Source: Enterobacter cloacae
GTDB lineage: Bacteria > Pseudomonadota > Gammaproteobacteria > Enterobacterales > Enterobacteriaceae
Assembly: GCF_011078175.1 (NCBI RefSeq)
Contig: NZ_JAALCJ010000003.1
Coordinates: 1 to 64,000 of the forward strand
DNA: 64,000 nt
Reading direction: 5' to 3'
Position 1 is the first letter of the stretch; the number at the start of each line of letters is the position of its first letter. The position numbers and the translations under genes are program-made. The notes beneath the pieces were generated by a model. It saw only the letters and a list, made by a program, of their open reading frames with translations. It did not search any database and had not been told where the DNA came from. Shown piece by piece: positions 47,885 through 56,843 of the stretch.

Positions 47885-47929
47885 GTGCGGCTGATGGCCT
47901 CACCCCAACCCTCTCCCACAGGGAGAGGG
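47885..47929. repeat. dispersed palindromic repeat, copy 2 (hemL/fhuB)
   Basis: GTGCGGCTGATGGCCTCACC is followed by the core CCCTCTCCC-ACA-GGGAGAGGG (47909-47929). The core is identical to copy 1 at 37883-37903, and the preceding region differs at only a few bases. It starts 3 bases after the hemL stop. Confidence 0.85.
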
Positions 47930-47940
47930 AGCAAACACTA

Positions 47941-47974
47941 AAACGGCAATCTAAGGATTGCCGTTTACTTTTAT
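47941..47974. terminator. bidirectional terminator between hemL and fhuB
   Basis: AAACGGCAAT (47941-47950) and ATTGCCGTTT (47957-47966) form a 10-bp stem with a 6-base loop. ACTTTTATT follows on the plus strand and TTTTAG on the minus strand. It can end both hemL and fhu transcripts. Confidence 0.9.
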
Positions 47975-49956
47975 TACCGACTCTGCTTTCTCAACAGATA
48001 TATAAAGTACGGCGCGCCGATAAAGGTCGACAGGAGGCCCGCCGGGATCTGATACGGGAACAGCACCATCCTTCCGCACCAGTCAGCGAAGACCAGGATT
48101 ACCCCGCCCGTCAGCGCAGAGATCGCGATATGCGGCAAAGTCCGGCGGAAACCCATCATACGGGCGATATGCGGCGCCATTAACCCGACGAAACTGAGCG
48201 GGCCGATAGTCATGGTGGCTGTCGCCGTCAGGCACGCGGCCAGCAGTAACAGGGCAATACGCGTTGGCGTCAGCGCCACCCCAACCGCACGTGCGGTGTC
48301 CCCACCCAGCGGCAGAATAGTCATCCAGCGACGGCACAGCGGCACAATCGCCAGCAGCACGATCATCACAATCCCGGTATGCATCACCTGACTGCCGGTG
48401 GCGTTGTACGTTGAACCAGAAATCCAGGTCAGGATCTGCGCCATGCGCGGATCGCCGCTCGCCTGCAACATCATCAGCAGCATAGTAAACGCGGTGCTGA
48501 GCGCCATCCCGGCCAGCAGCATACGGTGAGGTGAGAACCCCCCTCGTCCGGAGGCGATCAGAATAATCATCAGCGTGACTGCTGCACCGATACTGCCGGC
48601 AGGCATCAGCCAGCCGAACGCGTTTCCCGGCACGAGGAACAGCATCAACACCACGCCAAACGCGGCCCCGGAGCTGATCCCTAAGACTTCCGGGCTTGCC
48701 ATCGGGTTGCCGGTGAGACGCTGGATAATACATCCCGCCACCGCCAGCATGACGCCCGCAATCAGCGCGGAGAAGATCCGCGGCCAGCGCCACTGCATGA
48801 GTTCATGCAGCAAATCTCCCGTCGCCCAGTGCCAGCCCGTGGCGTCGCGTCCCAGCGAGAGTGCGGCAAACGAGGCGATAACCAGCACCGCCAGCCCGGC
48901 AAGGCTGAACCACATCACCGACTGACGTTCAGCATGTACTTTATCGCCGGCATCCATGGCCGGAGCGCTAATGCTGCGCAGGCGCGGCAGCAGCCACAGC
49001 AGCAGCGGCGCGCCGATCAGGGCCGTTACCGATCCCGTGGACACTTCCATCCAGACGCGCGCCAGCCAGAGAATGAGCTGATCGGAAAGCCAGAGGATCA
49101 GCGCACCAATCAGCGGCGCCAGCATCAGGCGCGCCAGCAGACGGCGCGCGCCGAGCATTTTTGCCAGCAGCGGCGCAAACAGACCGATAAAACCGATAAT
49201 GCCGACGGCGTTGACCAGTAACGCGCTCAGCACAATCGCCAGGGTCAGGGCCGCCAGACGAGCCAGCGACAGCGCCAGCCCCAGATTACGCGCAACGCCG
49301 TCGTCCAGGCCCATCAGCGTGAGCGGACGCAGCAGCAGTAGCGTTAGCACCACGCCACCAAACAGCTGCGGCCACAGGCGCTGGACGATACTCCAGTCGG
49401 TCTGGGTGAGCGTGCCGGTACTCCACATAAACATACTTTGCAGCTGGTCGTGGTGAAACAGCACCAGCAGCTGGTTGATCGCCCCGCAGTAGAGGCTGAC
49501 GACCAGCCCCGCGAGGATCAGCGTGACCGGCGAGAGACGTTTTCCCCATGCCACACCAAAGACCAGCGCACCCACCACGCACGCACCTGCCAGCGCGGCG
49601 AACTGCGAGGTTAATGCTCCCGGCAGGGTCCAGAGAGTGGTGACGGTGATCCCCAACTGAGCCCCTGTCGCCACGCCCAGCGTGGTCGGCTCCGCCAGCG
49701 GGTTTCGCAGCACCTGCTGAAACAGTACGCCCACCAGTCCCAGCCCCGCTCCGACCAGCAGAGAGATAGCCAGACGCGGCAGCAGGCTGTAGTGGAATAG
49801 CATTTCCTGAATATTATCGATATCCGGCGCGGCAAACGCGGCTGCCCACCGATCGCGCGGTAACGCCGTGGTCAGGTTAAAGCCGGTCAACGCCAGGGCA
49901 GCCAGAAAAATAAGCGCCAACAATAATATTGGGAAACGGGCCAGACGCGTGCTCAT
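47974..49956 (-). CDS. fhuB: iron(III)-hydroxamate ABC transporter, permease
   Basis: FhuB (660 residues) is a fused double permease: two homologous FecCD-type halves of about ten helices each, repeated around residues 20-330 and 350-655. Both halves carry the GLVGVLFQQVLRNPLAEP / GCIIQRLTGNPMASPE signature. It passes hydroxamate siderophores from FhuD into the cytoplasm. I chose the ATG at 49956 (MSTRLARFPIL), overlapping the fhuD stop by 4 bases and matching E. coli length. A longer in-frame reading into fhuD is rejected. Confidence 0.96.
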   Translation of the reverse strand: MSTRLARFPILLLALIFLAALALTGFNLTTALPRDRWAAAFAAPDIDNIQEMLFHYSLLPRLAISLLVGAGLGLVGVLFQQVLRNPLAEPTTLGVATGAQLGITVTTLWTLPGALTSQFAALAGACVVGALVFGVAWGKRLSPVTLILAGLVVSLYCGAINQLLVLFHHDQLQSMFMWSTGTLTQTDWSIVQRLWPQLFGGVVLTLLLLRPLTLMGLDDGVARNLGLALSLARLAALTLAIVLSALLVNAVGIIGFIGLFAPLLAKMLGARRLLARLMLAPLIGALILWLSDQLILWLARVWMEVSTGSVTALIGAPLLLWLLPRLRSISAPAMDAGDKVHAERQSVMWFSLAGLAVLVIASFAALSLGRDATGWHWATGDLLHELMQWRWPRIFSALIAGVMLAVAGCIIQRLTGNPMASPEVLGISSGAAFGVVLMLFLVPGNAFGWLMPAGSIGAAVTLMIILIASGRGGFSPHRMLLAGMALSTAFTMLLMMLQASGDPRMAQILTWISGSTYNATGSQVMHTGIVMIVLLAIVPLCRRWMTILPLGGDTARAVGVALTPTRIALLLLAACLTATATMTIGPLSFVGLMAPHIARMMGFRRTLPHIAISALTGGVILVFADWCGRMVLFPYQIPAGLLSTFIGAPYFIYLLRKQSR

Positions 49957-50843
49957 GCCTTGCCTCCCAGCGCATTGTCCAGTACGCGGGCAAAATGCAT
50001 TGCCGACAGCGTCGCGCCGTAAAACCATACCGCAGGCGCACGCAAGAATCGCCGCTCGCGTACAAACGGCATTGCCTGCCAGAGCGGCGTGGCCATCAGG
50101 CTCTGCATTTCGCGCTCATTGCCGTGATCGAAGCACAGCACGTCCACATCACGAAACGCCGCCAGACGGTCAATACCCACGGCGGTACTGCCCCAGAACG
50201 TCATCTCGCCTTCCCAGGCATTACGAATGCCAAAGCTGTCGAGCACTTCCTGGAACAAACAGTTATTTCCAAAAACCAGCATATGGCGGGCATCCAGCAG
50301 GGTCACCATCAGCAAAGGCCGATCGCCGCGGTGGGCAAAGCGCGGCTTTAAGGAGTCAATCAGCGCATCAAATTCATCAAGATGTTTTTTCGCTTCTGCT
50401 TCACGGTTAAGGAACTGGGCCATCTCGTGAATGGAGTTTTTGGCCATAGTTAGCGGCTTTTTACCGTCGCTAAAGGAAAAGCCCCGTCCGGGCGCAATCT
50501 TCGCCATGGTCTCTTCCGACGGGCCATACCCCGCAGACCAGAATAAATAAGACGGTTTCATCTGTGTGAGAAGCTCAAGGTTCGGCTCCGTACGCAGACC
50601 GATGTCGATGACGGAATCCGGCAGTTTGGGCTCATTCACCCAGAGGGTGTAGTTGGGAATATCGGCTACGCCGTAAGGCGTCACGCCCAGCGCCATCATC
50701 AGTTCGACGGGCAACCACTCCAGCGCCACAATGCGGTGCGGGTCGATAGCGGAAGCGCGAGCCGGGCCCATCTTCAACAGCAGCGGTGACAGCGCCATGA
50801 CCGTCAGCAGGCGACGGCGGCTAATGAATGTTGAATCCAGCAT
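49953..50843 (-). CDS. fhuD: iron(III)-hydroxamate-binding periplasmic protein
   Basis: FhuD (296 residues) binds ferrichrome, coprogen and aerobactin in the periplasm and hands them to FhuB. The N-terminus has a twin-arginine-like SRRRLLTVMALSPLL signal ending about ARAS. Conserved positions include DVGLRTEPNLELL-like (DIGLRTEPNLELL) and WSAGYGPS. It overlaps fhuB by 4 bases and shares base 50843 with fhuC, so fhuC-fhuD-fhuB are translated as a coupled unit. Confidence 0.95.
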   Translation of the reverse strand: MLDSTFISRRRLLTVMALSPLLLKMGPARASAIDPHRIVALEWLPVELMMALGVTPYGVADIPNYTLWVNEPKLPDSVIDIGLRTEPNLELLTQMKPSYLFWSAGYGPSEETMAKIAPGRGFSFSDGKKPLTMAKNSIHEMAQFLNREAEAKKHLDEFDALIDSLKPRFAHRGDRPLLMVTLLDARHMLVFGNNCLFQEVLDSFGIRNAWEGEMTFWGSTAVGIDRLAAFRDVDVLCFDHGNEREMQSLMATPLWQAMPFVRERRFLRAPAVWFYGATLSAMHFARVLDNALGGKA

Positions 50844-51640
50844 CAGTAGACAAAGCTCACGGGTGCAGCCCCGGCTGGGTGAGGCAGGATGCCCATAGGA
50901 ATGCCGTAAATATGTTCCAGCGTTTCGCTGCGCATCAGTTCGGCAGGCGTACCCTGAGCGATCATTTCACCGCCGCGCAGCGCCACCAGGTAGTCGCAAT
51001 AGCGTGCCGCCATGTTGATATCATGCAGGACGGCAATCACCGTCAGGCCGCGCTGCTGGCTTAAGCGATGCACCAGCGCCAGGACGTCGACCTGATGAGC
51101 AATATCCAGCGCCGAAGTGGGTTCGTCGAGCAGCAGGCAGCGGCTGTCCTGCGCCACCAGCATCGCGATCCACGCGCGCTGACGCTCGCCACCGGACAGG
51201 CTATCCACCAGACGGTGCGCCAGCGGTTTTAACCCAACCAACGCGATCGCCTCTTCCACTTTTTCTCTGTCAGCGACGCCAAAACGCCCGAGCGCACCGT
51301 GCCACGGATAACGTCCAATCGCCACCAGCTCGCGCACCGTCATCCCCTCCGCCTGCGGCAACTGCTGCGGCAGATAGGCCACTTTGCGGGCAAAGGCCTT
51401 ACTGCTCCAGCTCGCCAGCGGCTGGTCATCCAGCAAAATGTCGCCCTCGGACGGCGGCTGATGACGGCCCAGCATCTTCAAAAGCGTCGATTTACCAGAA
51501 CCATTGTGCCCGATTAAACCGGTCACTTTACCTGCGGGAAACGTCAAAGAGAGCGGATGCAGCAAGGTGCGCCCGGGTACGCGAAAGGAGAGATTGTTGA
51601 GCGTGAAGGTGGAGTCGGATTGCGTTTTATTATCCTGCAT
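50843..51640 (-). CDS. fhuC: iron(III)-hydroxamate ABC transporter, ATPase
   Basis: FhuC (265 residues) energises hydroxamate uptake. Walker A is GHNGSGKST (about residue 43), the signature LSGGERQR and Walker B CLLLDEPTSALD. The start at 51640 (MQDNKTQSDS) matches E. coli length; the 35 codons upstream in the same frame run back through the fhuA terminator into fhuA and are not coding. It lies 50 bases after fhuA. Confidence 0.96.
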   Translation of the reverse strand: MQDNKTQSDSTFTLNNLSFRVPGRTLLHPLSLTFPAGKVTGLIGHNGSGKSTLLKMLGRHQPPSEGDILLDDQPLASWSSKAFARKVAYLPQQLPQAEGMTVRELVAIGRYPWHGALGRFGVADREKVEEAIALVGLKPLAHRLVDSLSGGERQRAWIAMLVAQDSRCLLLDEPTSALDIAHQVDVLALVHRLSQQRGLTVIAVLHDINMAARYCDYLVALRGGEMIAQGTPAELMRSETLEHIYGIPMGILPHPAGAAPVSFVY

Positions 51641-51652
51641 GTCAGCCAACTT

Positions 51653-51681
51653 AAATAAAAAGGGCACGGCGAACCGTGCCC
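51653..51681 (-). terminator. intrinsic terminator between fhuA and fhuC
   Basis: On the minus strand GGGCACGG and CCGTGCCC (51681-51674 and 51669-51662) form an 8-bp stem with a TTCG tetraloop, followed by TTTTTATTT. It should make fhuA mRNA more abundant than fhuCDB, with read-through supplying the transporter. Confidence 0.92.
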
Positions 51682-51690
51682 ATAAAGAGG

Positions 51691-53901
51691 TTAGAAGCGG
51701 AAGGTCGCCGTGGCAACAACCTGGCGTCCTGCTCCCCAGTAGCATGCATACTCGCTGTAGCAGCTGGAGACGTATTCCCGGTCAAAGATGTTGTTCACGT
51801 TGACGCCGACGGAAGAGCCCGGCAGACCGAAGCGCGCCAGATCGTATTTCACGGTCGCATCCGCCAGGGCATAACCCGCAACGTTAAAGGACTCATAGGC
51901 TTTAGGCGACGCTGAGGAGTAGTACGTCACCGTGTTACCGATGTAACGCGCGCCTGCACCGACGGTCAGGCCACTCAGCGCCGTCTCGTGGAAGGTGTAA
52001 TCCGCCCACAGGGATGCCATGTTGCGCGGTACTTCTGCCGGACGACGACCTTCATACCAGGTATCGTGGGTGTATTCCGCATCGGTGTAGCTGTAGGCCG
52101 CCGTCACGTTCACGTTAGCCGACACCGCCGCTTTCGCTTCCAGCTCAAAGCCACGGGAGCGGATTTCACCGCCCTGCACGCTGAAGCCGCTGGTCGGGTT
52201 CGCCGGATCGGCGGTCAGGTTGTTGTTCTTGGTCAGCTGATATACCGCTGCCGTCACCACAACAGGCAGATCTTTCGGAACATACTTCACGCCCGCTTCA
52301 TATTGCTTGCCGCGTGCCGGATCGAACGGTTTACCACCCTGAGTAGTGCCAGAGAGCGGTTCGAAAGATTCACTGTAGCTGAAGTATGGTGTAATCCCGT
52401 TGTCGAACAGGTAGTTAATCCCCCCGCGCCAGGTAAATGCCCGATCGTTAATTTCCGCGGTGGTTCCGTTATTACGGTTAAAGGCAGACGTTTTTGCAAA
52501 GTCATAGCGGCCACCCAGGGTGAGTACCCACTTATCCCATTCCGCCTGATCCTGCGCATAGAGCCCGGTCTGCTCCTGGCGATTGAGCATGGCATACGGG
52601 AAGTTCACATTAACGTTCGCATTGCCGTGCTGCGGATTGTTCATGCTGATCGGATCGGCGGTACCGTAGTCAGCATCAATGTCATTGCGCATACGAAGGT
52701 AATCCACACCCGTCAGCAGGGTATGGTCAACGGCGCCGGTCGCGAATTTCGACTGGAGCTGGGTATCAACCGTGAACGAGTTGAGGTCTTCATCTGAGCG
52801 CACGTACGCACGGCTGATCTGGGCCGGGGCGATATAGCCGTTACCGTAAACTGAACGGTAAAGCGTGTTGATTTTGGTATAACGCAGGTTCTGACGCACG
52901 GTGAAGGTGTCGTTGAATTCATGCGCGAAGCTGTAACCCACCATTTTCTGACGACGGGAGATTTTATTGTCTTCATCGCCTTCGTTGAAGTCGGTCGGCA
53001 GTTTGTGCGCTTTTCCGTTAGCATCATAGTACGGCACAACGGTACCTTCACGCGGCAGCCAGCCGTAGTAACCCGCATCCGGATCGCTCTGGAAGTTGCT
53101 CAGGAAAGTGAAATCGGTTTTATCATCAGGGCGCCAGCTGAAAGACGGCGCAATCGCGTAACGAGTAGACTTCACCATTTCCTGCTGCGCATTTTCACTG
53201 CGCCCCAGACCGGTCAGACGGTAGGACCACACGCCTTCATCGTCAATCGCGTCGCTGAAATCAAACCCGGTCTGCCAGAGGTTATCCGTCCCCATTTTGA
53301 ACTGAATTTCTTTCAACGGTTCCGTGGTTGGACGCTTGCTGACCATACTCACTACGCCGCCCGGATGGCTTTTGCCATACAGTACAGACGTCGGGCCACG
53401 CAGCAGCTCTACGCGCTCAAGGAAGTACGGGTCCATGGACGCTTCAGAGTAGTTGTCTCCCTGCAACTTCATACCATCCAGATACTGGTTGGTATTCACG
53501 GTGCTGGAGGTCGTAAAACCACGAATCGAAACCACATCGTAAGTTGTTGATGCGCCGCGCGTTGCGAAAACGCTTGGGGTATAGGCCAGCGCCTGTTTAA
53601 CCGTTCCCGGCTGTTTCATGTCCATCTCTTCACGTGTAACCACTGAAATAGACTGCGGGGTTTTCTCGATCGGTGTATCGGTTTTCGTCGCCGTTGCAGT
53701 GCGTTTTGCCGCAATCGTCGGAGCAGGACCCCAGGCACTTTCCTGCGCTGCCGGTGCGGCAGTCACGGTGATGGTTTCTTCTTTCTTGGGGGTTTCAGCG
53801 GCCTGTGCGTAAGCAGACATGCCGGCAACCGCTGTGGCTACGACGACTGCGAGTTTACGCAGCGACGTGTTAATTGGCTGAGCAGTATTGGAAAGCGCCA
53901 T
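51691..53901 (-). CDS. fhuA: ferrichrome outer membrane receptor FhuA
   Basis: A 736-residue TonB-dependent receptor (E. coli 747). A signal peptide ends near residue 35 (AYAQAA), then a TonB box (ETITVTA, about 42-48), a plug domain (to ~190) and a 22-strand barrel ending in ATATFRF. The C-terminal cysteine pair (SSCYSEYACYWG) is kept. The E. coli loop-4 segment with Cys318 and Cys329 is replaced by a shorter, cysteine-free stretch (residues ~350-367, SVYGNGYIAPAQISRAYV; bases 52801-52854). The start at 53901 (MALSNTAQPI) is favoured over a longer frame that would span the Fur box. Confidence 0.95.
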   Translation of the reverse strand: MALSNTAQPINTSLRKLAVVVATAVAGMSAYAQAAETPKKEETITVTAAPAAQESAWGPAPTIAAKRTATATKTDTPIEKTPQSISVVTREEMDMKQPGTVKQALAYTPSVFATRGASTTYDVVSIRGFTTSSTVNTNQYLDGMKLQGDNYSEASMDPYFLERVELLRGPTSVLYGKSHPGGVVSMVSKRPTTEPLKEIQFKMGTDNLWQTGFDFSDAIDDEGVWSYRLTGLGRSENAQQEMVKSTRYAIAPSFSWRPDDKTDFTFLSNFQSDPDAGYYGWLPREGTVVPYYDANGKAHKLPTDFNEGDEDNKISRRQKMVGYSFAHEFNDTFTVRQNLRYTKINTLYRSVYGNGYIAPAQISRAYVRSDEDLNSFTVDTQLQSKFATGAVDHTLLTGVDYLRMRNDIDADYGTADPISMNNPQHGNANVNVNFPYAMLNRQEQTGLYAQDQAEWDKWVLTLGGRYDFAKTSAFNRNNGTTAEINDRAFTWRGGINYLFDNGITPYFSYSESFEPLSGTTQGGKPFDPARGKQYEAGVKYVPKDLPVVVTAAVYQLTKNNNLTADPANPTSGFSVQGGEIRSRGFELEAKAAVSANVNVTAAYSYTDAEYTHDTWYEGRRPAEVPRNMASLWADYTFHETALSGLTVGAGARYIGNTVTYYSSASPKAYESFNVAGYALADATVKYDLARFGLPGSSVGVNVNNIFDREYVSSCYSEYACYWGAGRQVVATATFRF

Positions 53902-53924
53902 GATGGATCTCTGATGAAAAAGGT

Positions 53925-53955
53925 GAATGATAACGTAAACGAGAATTATTATTAT
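53925..53955 (-). promoter_or_regulatory. Fur-box region upstream of fhuA
   Basis: The A/T-rich tract AATGATAACGTAAACGAGAA and the following TTATTATTA are very close to the region bound by Fur in the E. coli fhuA promoter (ATAATCATTCTCGTTTACGTTATCATTC on the coding strand). GATAAC and GAATTATT resemble repeated Fur half-sites. It ends about 25 bases before the fhuA start codon. Iron repression of the fhu operon is the expected outcome. Confidence 0.8.
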
Positions 53956-54099
53956 GACCGCAGAATAATATGCGAAACGCTGACGGCATAGCAAGCGATA
54001 TGCGGCCCTACAAGAATTGAGGGTTTAAGAAATAATCAACGGGAAACGGGTCGTTAATAAGGATTGAAAACAGGGTTAAGGAAATGAGTTACTGAGGTG

Positions 54100-54130
54100 A
54101 AAAAATACCCCCTTCCTGAGAAGGGGGTAT
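54100..54130 (-). terminator. intrinsic terminator of mrcB
   Basis: On the minus strand ATACCCCCTT and AAGGGGGTAT (54130-54121 and 54114-54105) form a 10-bp stem with a 6-base loop and a following run of T. It isolates mrcB from fhuA. Confidence 0.93.
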
Positions 54131-54138
54131 CAGTAGGG

Positions 54139-56664
54139 TTAGTTCCCGCCGAACATATCCTTGATCCAGCCGGCGACGCCGTCGCTGTCTTTCTTCTCTT
54201 CCTGCTGCTGCGGCTGTTGCTGCTGCGGCTGCTGAGGTTGAGAAGACTGATCGAACGGGTTACCTGTCGGTTCTTCTGGCTGGCTTTGCTGGCACAGCGC
54301 ATCCGGGTTGGTCGTCCAAACCGGCAGCGAACGCACGCCGCCGCCGCAAATGAAGTTACCCGAGCTGTCCACGCCCATATCAACGATATCTTCCGGGGCA
54401 ACCAGGTTGAGCGGCACCGGAGACTGATTCGCCAGGTAGCGCTGGTAAATCGACATCGCCCCGCTTGCACCATACAGTTTGGTCGGCTGGTTGTTATCGC
54501 GCCCCACCCAGGTGATCACCACTTCACGGCCGTCAATACCGGCAAACCAGGTATCGACGTTGTTGTTGGTGGTCCCGGTTTTCCCCGCCAGATGCAGGCC
54601 AGGATATTTCGCCCCCAGCTGACGGCCCGTACCACGCTGAACAACCTGCTGCATGGTCCACAGCGTCATATAGGCCGCCTGCGCCGGAACAGCACGCTCA
54701 GCCTGCGGGAAGCTCTGATACAGCACGGAGCCATCTTCGGCAATCACCGAACGCAGGGCGGAAAGCGGAGCACGATTACCGCCGCTGGCGATGGTCTGGA
54801 ACGCCTGCGCCACTTCGATTGGCGTCAGGTTAAGCGCCCCAAGGATCATCGCTGGCACAGGGTGCAGCTGATCTTTCGGTACGCCCAGCTTCTGCCAGGT
54901 ATCGGTGATGGCCGGCAGGCCCAGCGCCATTCCGAGGTTGACCGTTGGCACGTTCATCGAGCGAGTTAACGCATCCACCAGCATCACCTGACCGCTGAAC
55001 TGTCTGTCATCGTTCTGCGGTGACCATACCTGGCCGTTAGGCTGGCGCAGGGAAATTGGCGCATCGGCAATCCAGGTATTCAGGCGATAAAGATTCGGCT
55101 GGCTCAGCGCGGTCAGATAGGTTGCCGGTTTTGCCAGTGAACCAATTGAACGACGCGCCTGCATTGCGCGGTTATAGCCCGCATACTGCGGCTCGGCCCC
55201 GCCCACCATGGCACGAACTTCGCCGGTGTTACGGTCAACCACTACCATCGCGGTTTCCAGATCGCTCAGCTTACGCTGTTTTTTCAGCGCCGGAATACCT
55301 TCTACCGCCGCTTTTTCTGCCGCATCCTGCGCCACGGAATCAAAGGTAGTGAAGATCTTCACGCCGGAGAGATCTTTCACTTTATCTCCGAGCTTAGACT
55401 GCAACTCCTGACGCACCATCTGCATAAACGCAGGCTGCGGAGAGATCACCCCACCGCGCGGCTGAACGCCCAGCGGACGCGCGCTCAGCATGTCGTACAG
55501 CTCCTGGTCAATCACCTGCTGCTGTTGCAGCAGACGCAGCACCAGGTTACGACGCTCCAGCGCCAGTTTCGGGTTACGCCACGGGTTGTAGATCGACGCG
55601 CCTTTTACCATGCCCACCAGCAGCGCCTGCTGGTCAAGGCTCAGCTCTTCTACCGGACGGCCAAAGTAGTACAGGCTCGCCAGCGGGAAGCCGCGGATCT
55701 CGTTATCGCCGCTCTGACCGAGGTACACCTCGTTCATGTACAGCTCAAGAATACGATCCTTGCTGTAGCGCGCATCCATCAGCACGGCCATGTACGCTTC
55801 GTTGGCTTTACGCCAGTAAGAGCGCTCGCTGGAGAGGAACAGGTTTTTCACCAGCTGCTGGGTGAGCGTACTCGCGCCCTGCACCGTACGCCCGGCGGTC
55901 AGGTTCGCCAGCACCGCACGACCAATGGAGTAGAGGCTGATACCGTCGTGCTCGTAGAAGTGGCGGTCTTCGGTTGCCAGCAGGGTATCTACCAGCAGAT
56001 CCGGGAAACCGTTACGCGCCACGAACAGGCGCTGTTCGCCGTTTGCGGACGACAGCATGGTGATGAGACGCGGATCGAGGCGGAAGAAACCGAACTGGCG
56101 ATCGTTATCCATGTTCTCAATGGTTTCCAGACGATCGCCGTCAAAGGTCAGACGCGCGCGCACCTGCCCCTCTTTGCTGTCCGGGAAGTCGAACGGACGG
56201 CGGATCATCTCAATGCTTTTCGCCTGGACGGTAAATTCGCCCGGACGGGTCATTTTCGTGACCTGACGATACTGCGTGGCTTGCAGCAGTTTCACCATCT
56301 CGTTCTTGCTGATGGACATGTCCGGCTCAAGGTTCACCATGCGACCGTACACTGCCGCAGGCAACTGCCACACTTTCCCGTCGATACGGCTGCGGATCTT
56401 CTGATCCAGATAAACGCCGTAAATCGCGATCAGGACAACAAAAACAATAAACAGCTTCAGCAGCAGCCAGAACCAGCCGCGCTTCCCACGAGGCTTACGC
56501 CCTTTGCCTTTCCCTTTACGCGGCATCGGTTCTTCTTCCTCATAATCGTCTTCATAGTCATCGTCATACTCCTCATCTCTGAGGCGACGACGGCTTACCT
56601 TTTCTTTCGCCGGACGCGTTGGCTTTCCCTTACGTCCTATTGGCTCGCGGTCATTCCCCGCCAT
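54139..56664 (-). CDS. mrcB: penicillin-binding protein 1B (bifunctional)
   Basis: PBP1b (841 residues; E. coli 844) is a class A PBP with a cytoplasmic tail, one membrane segment (about residues 65-87), a UB2H domain for LpoB, a GT51 glycosyltransferase ([12 protein letters not shown] with its catalytic Glu) and a transpeptidase. The transpeptidase has active-site Ser in SIGSLAKP and the KTGTT motif. The tail is extremely acidic then basic ([16 protein letters not shown], then RKGKGKGRK). Met47 (codon 56526-56524) could start the shorter form known in E. coli. The C-terminus is Gln/Pro-rich. Start at 56664 gives [10 protein letters not shown]. Confidence 0.96.
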   Translation of the reverse strand: MAGNDREPIGRKGKPTRPAKEKVSRRRLRDEEYDDDYEDDYEEEEPMPRKGKGKGRKPRGKRGWFWLLLKLFIVFVVLIAIYGVYLDQKIRSRIDGKVWQLPAAVYGRMVNLEPDMSISKNEMVKLLQATQYRQVTKMTRPGEFTVQAKSIEMIRRPFDFPDSKEGQVRARLTFDGDRLETIENMDNDRQFGFFRLDPRLITMLSSANGEQRLFVARNGFPDLLVDTLLATEDRHFYEHDGISLYSIGRAVLANLTAGRTVQGASTLTQQLVKNLFLSSERSYWRKANEAYMAVLMDARYSKDRILELYMNEVYLGQSGDNEIRGFPLASLYYFGRPVEELSLDQQALLVGMVKGASIYNPWRNPKLALERRNLVLRLLQQQQVIDQELYDMLSARPLGVQPRGGVISPQPAFMQMVRQELQSKLGDKVKDLSGVKIFTTFDSVAQDAAEKAAVEGIPALKKQRKLSDLETAMVVVDRNTGEVRAMVGGAEPQYAGYNRAMQARRSIGSLAKPATYLTALSQPNLYRLNTWIADAPISLRQPNGQVWSPQNDDRQFSGQVMLVDALTRSMNVPTVNLGMALGLPAITDTWQKLGVPKDQLHPVPAMILGALNLTPIEVAQAFQTIASGGNRAPLSALRSVIAEDGSVLYQSFPQAERAVPAQAAYMTLWTMQQVVQRGTGRQLGAKYPGLHLAGKTGTTNNNVDTWFAGIDGREVVITWVGRDNNQPTKLYGASGAMSIYQRYLANQSPVPLNLVAPEDIVDMGVDSSGNFICGGGVRSLPVWTTNPDALCQQSQPEEPTGNPFDQSSQPQQPQQQQPQQQEEKKDSDGVAGWIKDMFGGN

Positions 56665-56753
56665 GCTTTTTCTCCGCAACATTCAGGCGCAAAGGCCAGA
56701 TTTTCTTATCTTGCACAGGTCAGTGAAAGAAGAAATCTCTCAAAATAAATAGC

Positions 56754-56778
56754 AAGACTTTCCTGACAGGAAAGTCTT
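56754..56778 (-). terminator. near-perfect 25-base palindrome, probable hrpB terminator
   Basis: AAGACTTTCCTG (56754-56765) and CAGGAAAGTCTT (56767-56778) are perfect 12-base arms around a single A; in RNA an 11-bp stem with a 3-base loop would form. On the minus strand it is followed by GCTATTTATTTT. It lies downstream of hrpB and 90 bases upstream of mrcB. Confidence 0.75.
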
Positions 56779-56789
56779 TAGTGTTTTCT

Positions 56790-56835
56790 CCCTCTCCCTG
56801 TAGGAGAGGGCCGGGGTGAGGGCATCAGGCTGCAC
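56790..56835. repeat. dispersed palindromic repeat, copy 3 (hrpB/mrcB, inverted)
   Basis: Read on the minus strand this is GTGCAGCCTGATGCCCTCACCCCGGCCCTCTCC followed by TACAG and GGAGAGGG. It matches copies 1 and 2 apart from a C-to-T change and small indels in the lead. The core hairpin is 8 bp here. It starts 8 bases beyond the hrpB stop. Confidence 0.83.
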
Positions 56836-56843
56836 TTTCCCCA

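Noticed and set aside
51641-51745. 35-codon N-terminal extension of fhuC
   Set aside because: It would read through the fhuA-fhuC terminator and into the end of fhuA; the family start is at 51640.
55525-56748. 407-codon plus-strand open frame opposite mrcB
   Set aside because: A shadow frame of mrcB with low-complexity stretches ([11 protein letters not shown] and [10 protein letters not shown]) that mirror the mrcB tail.
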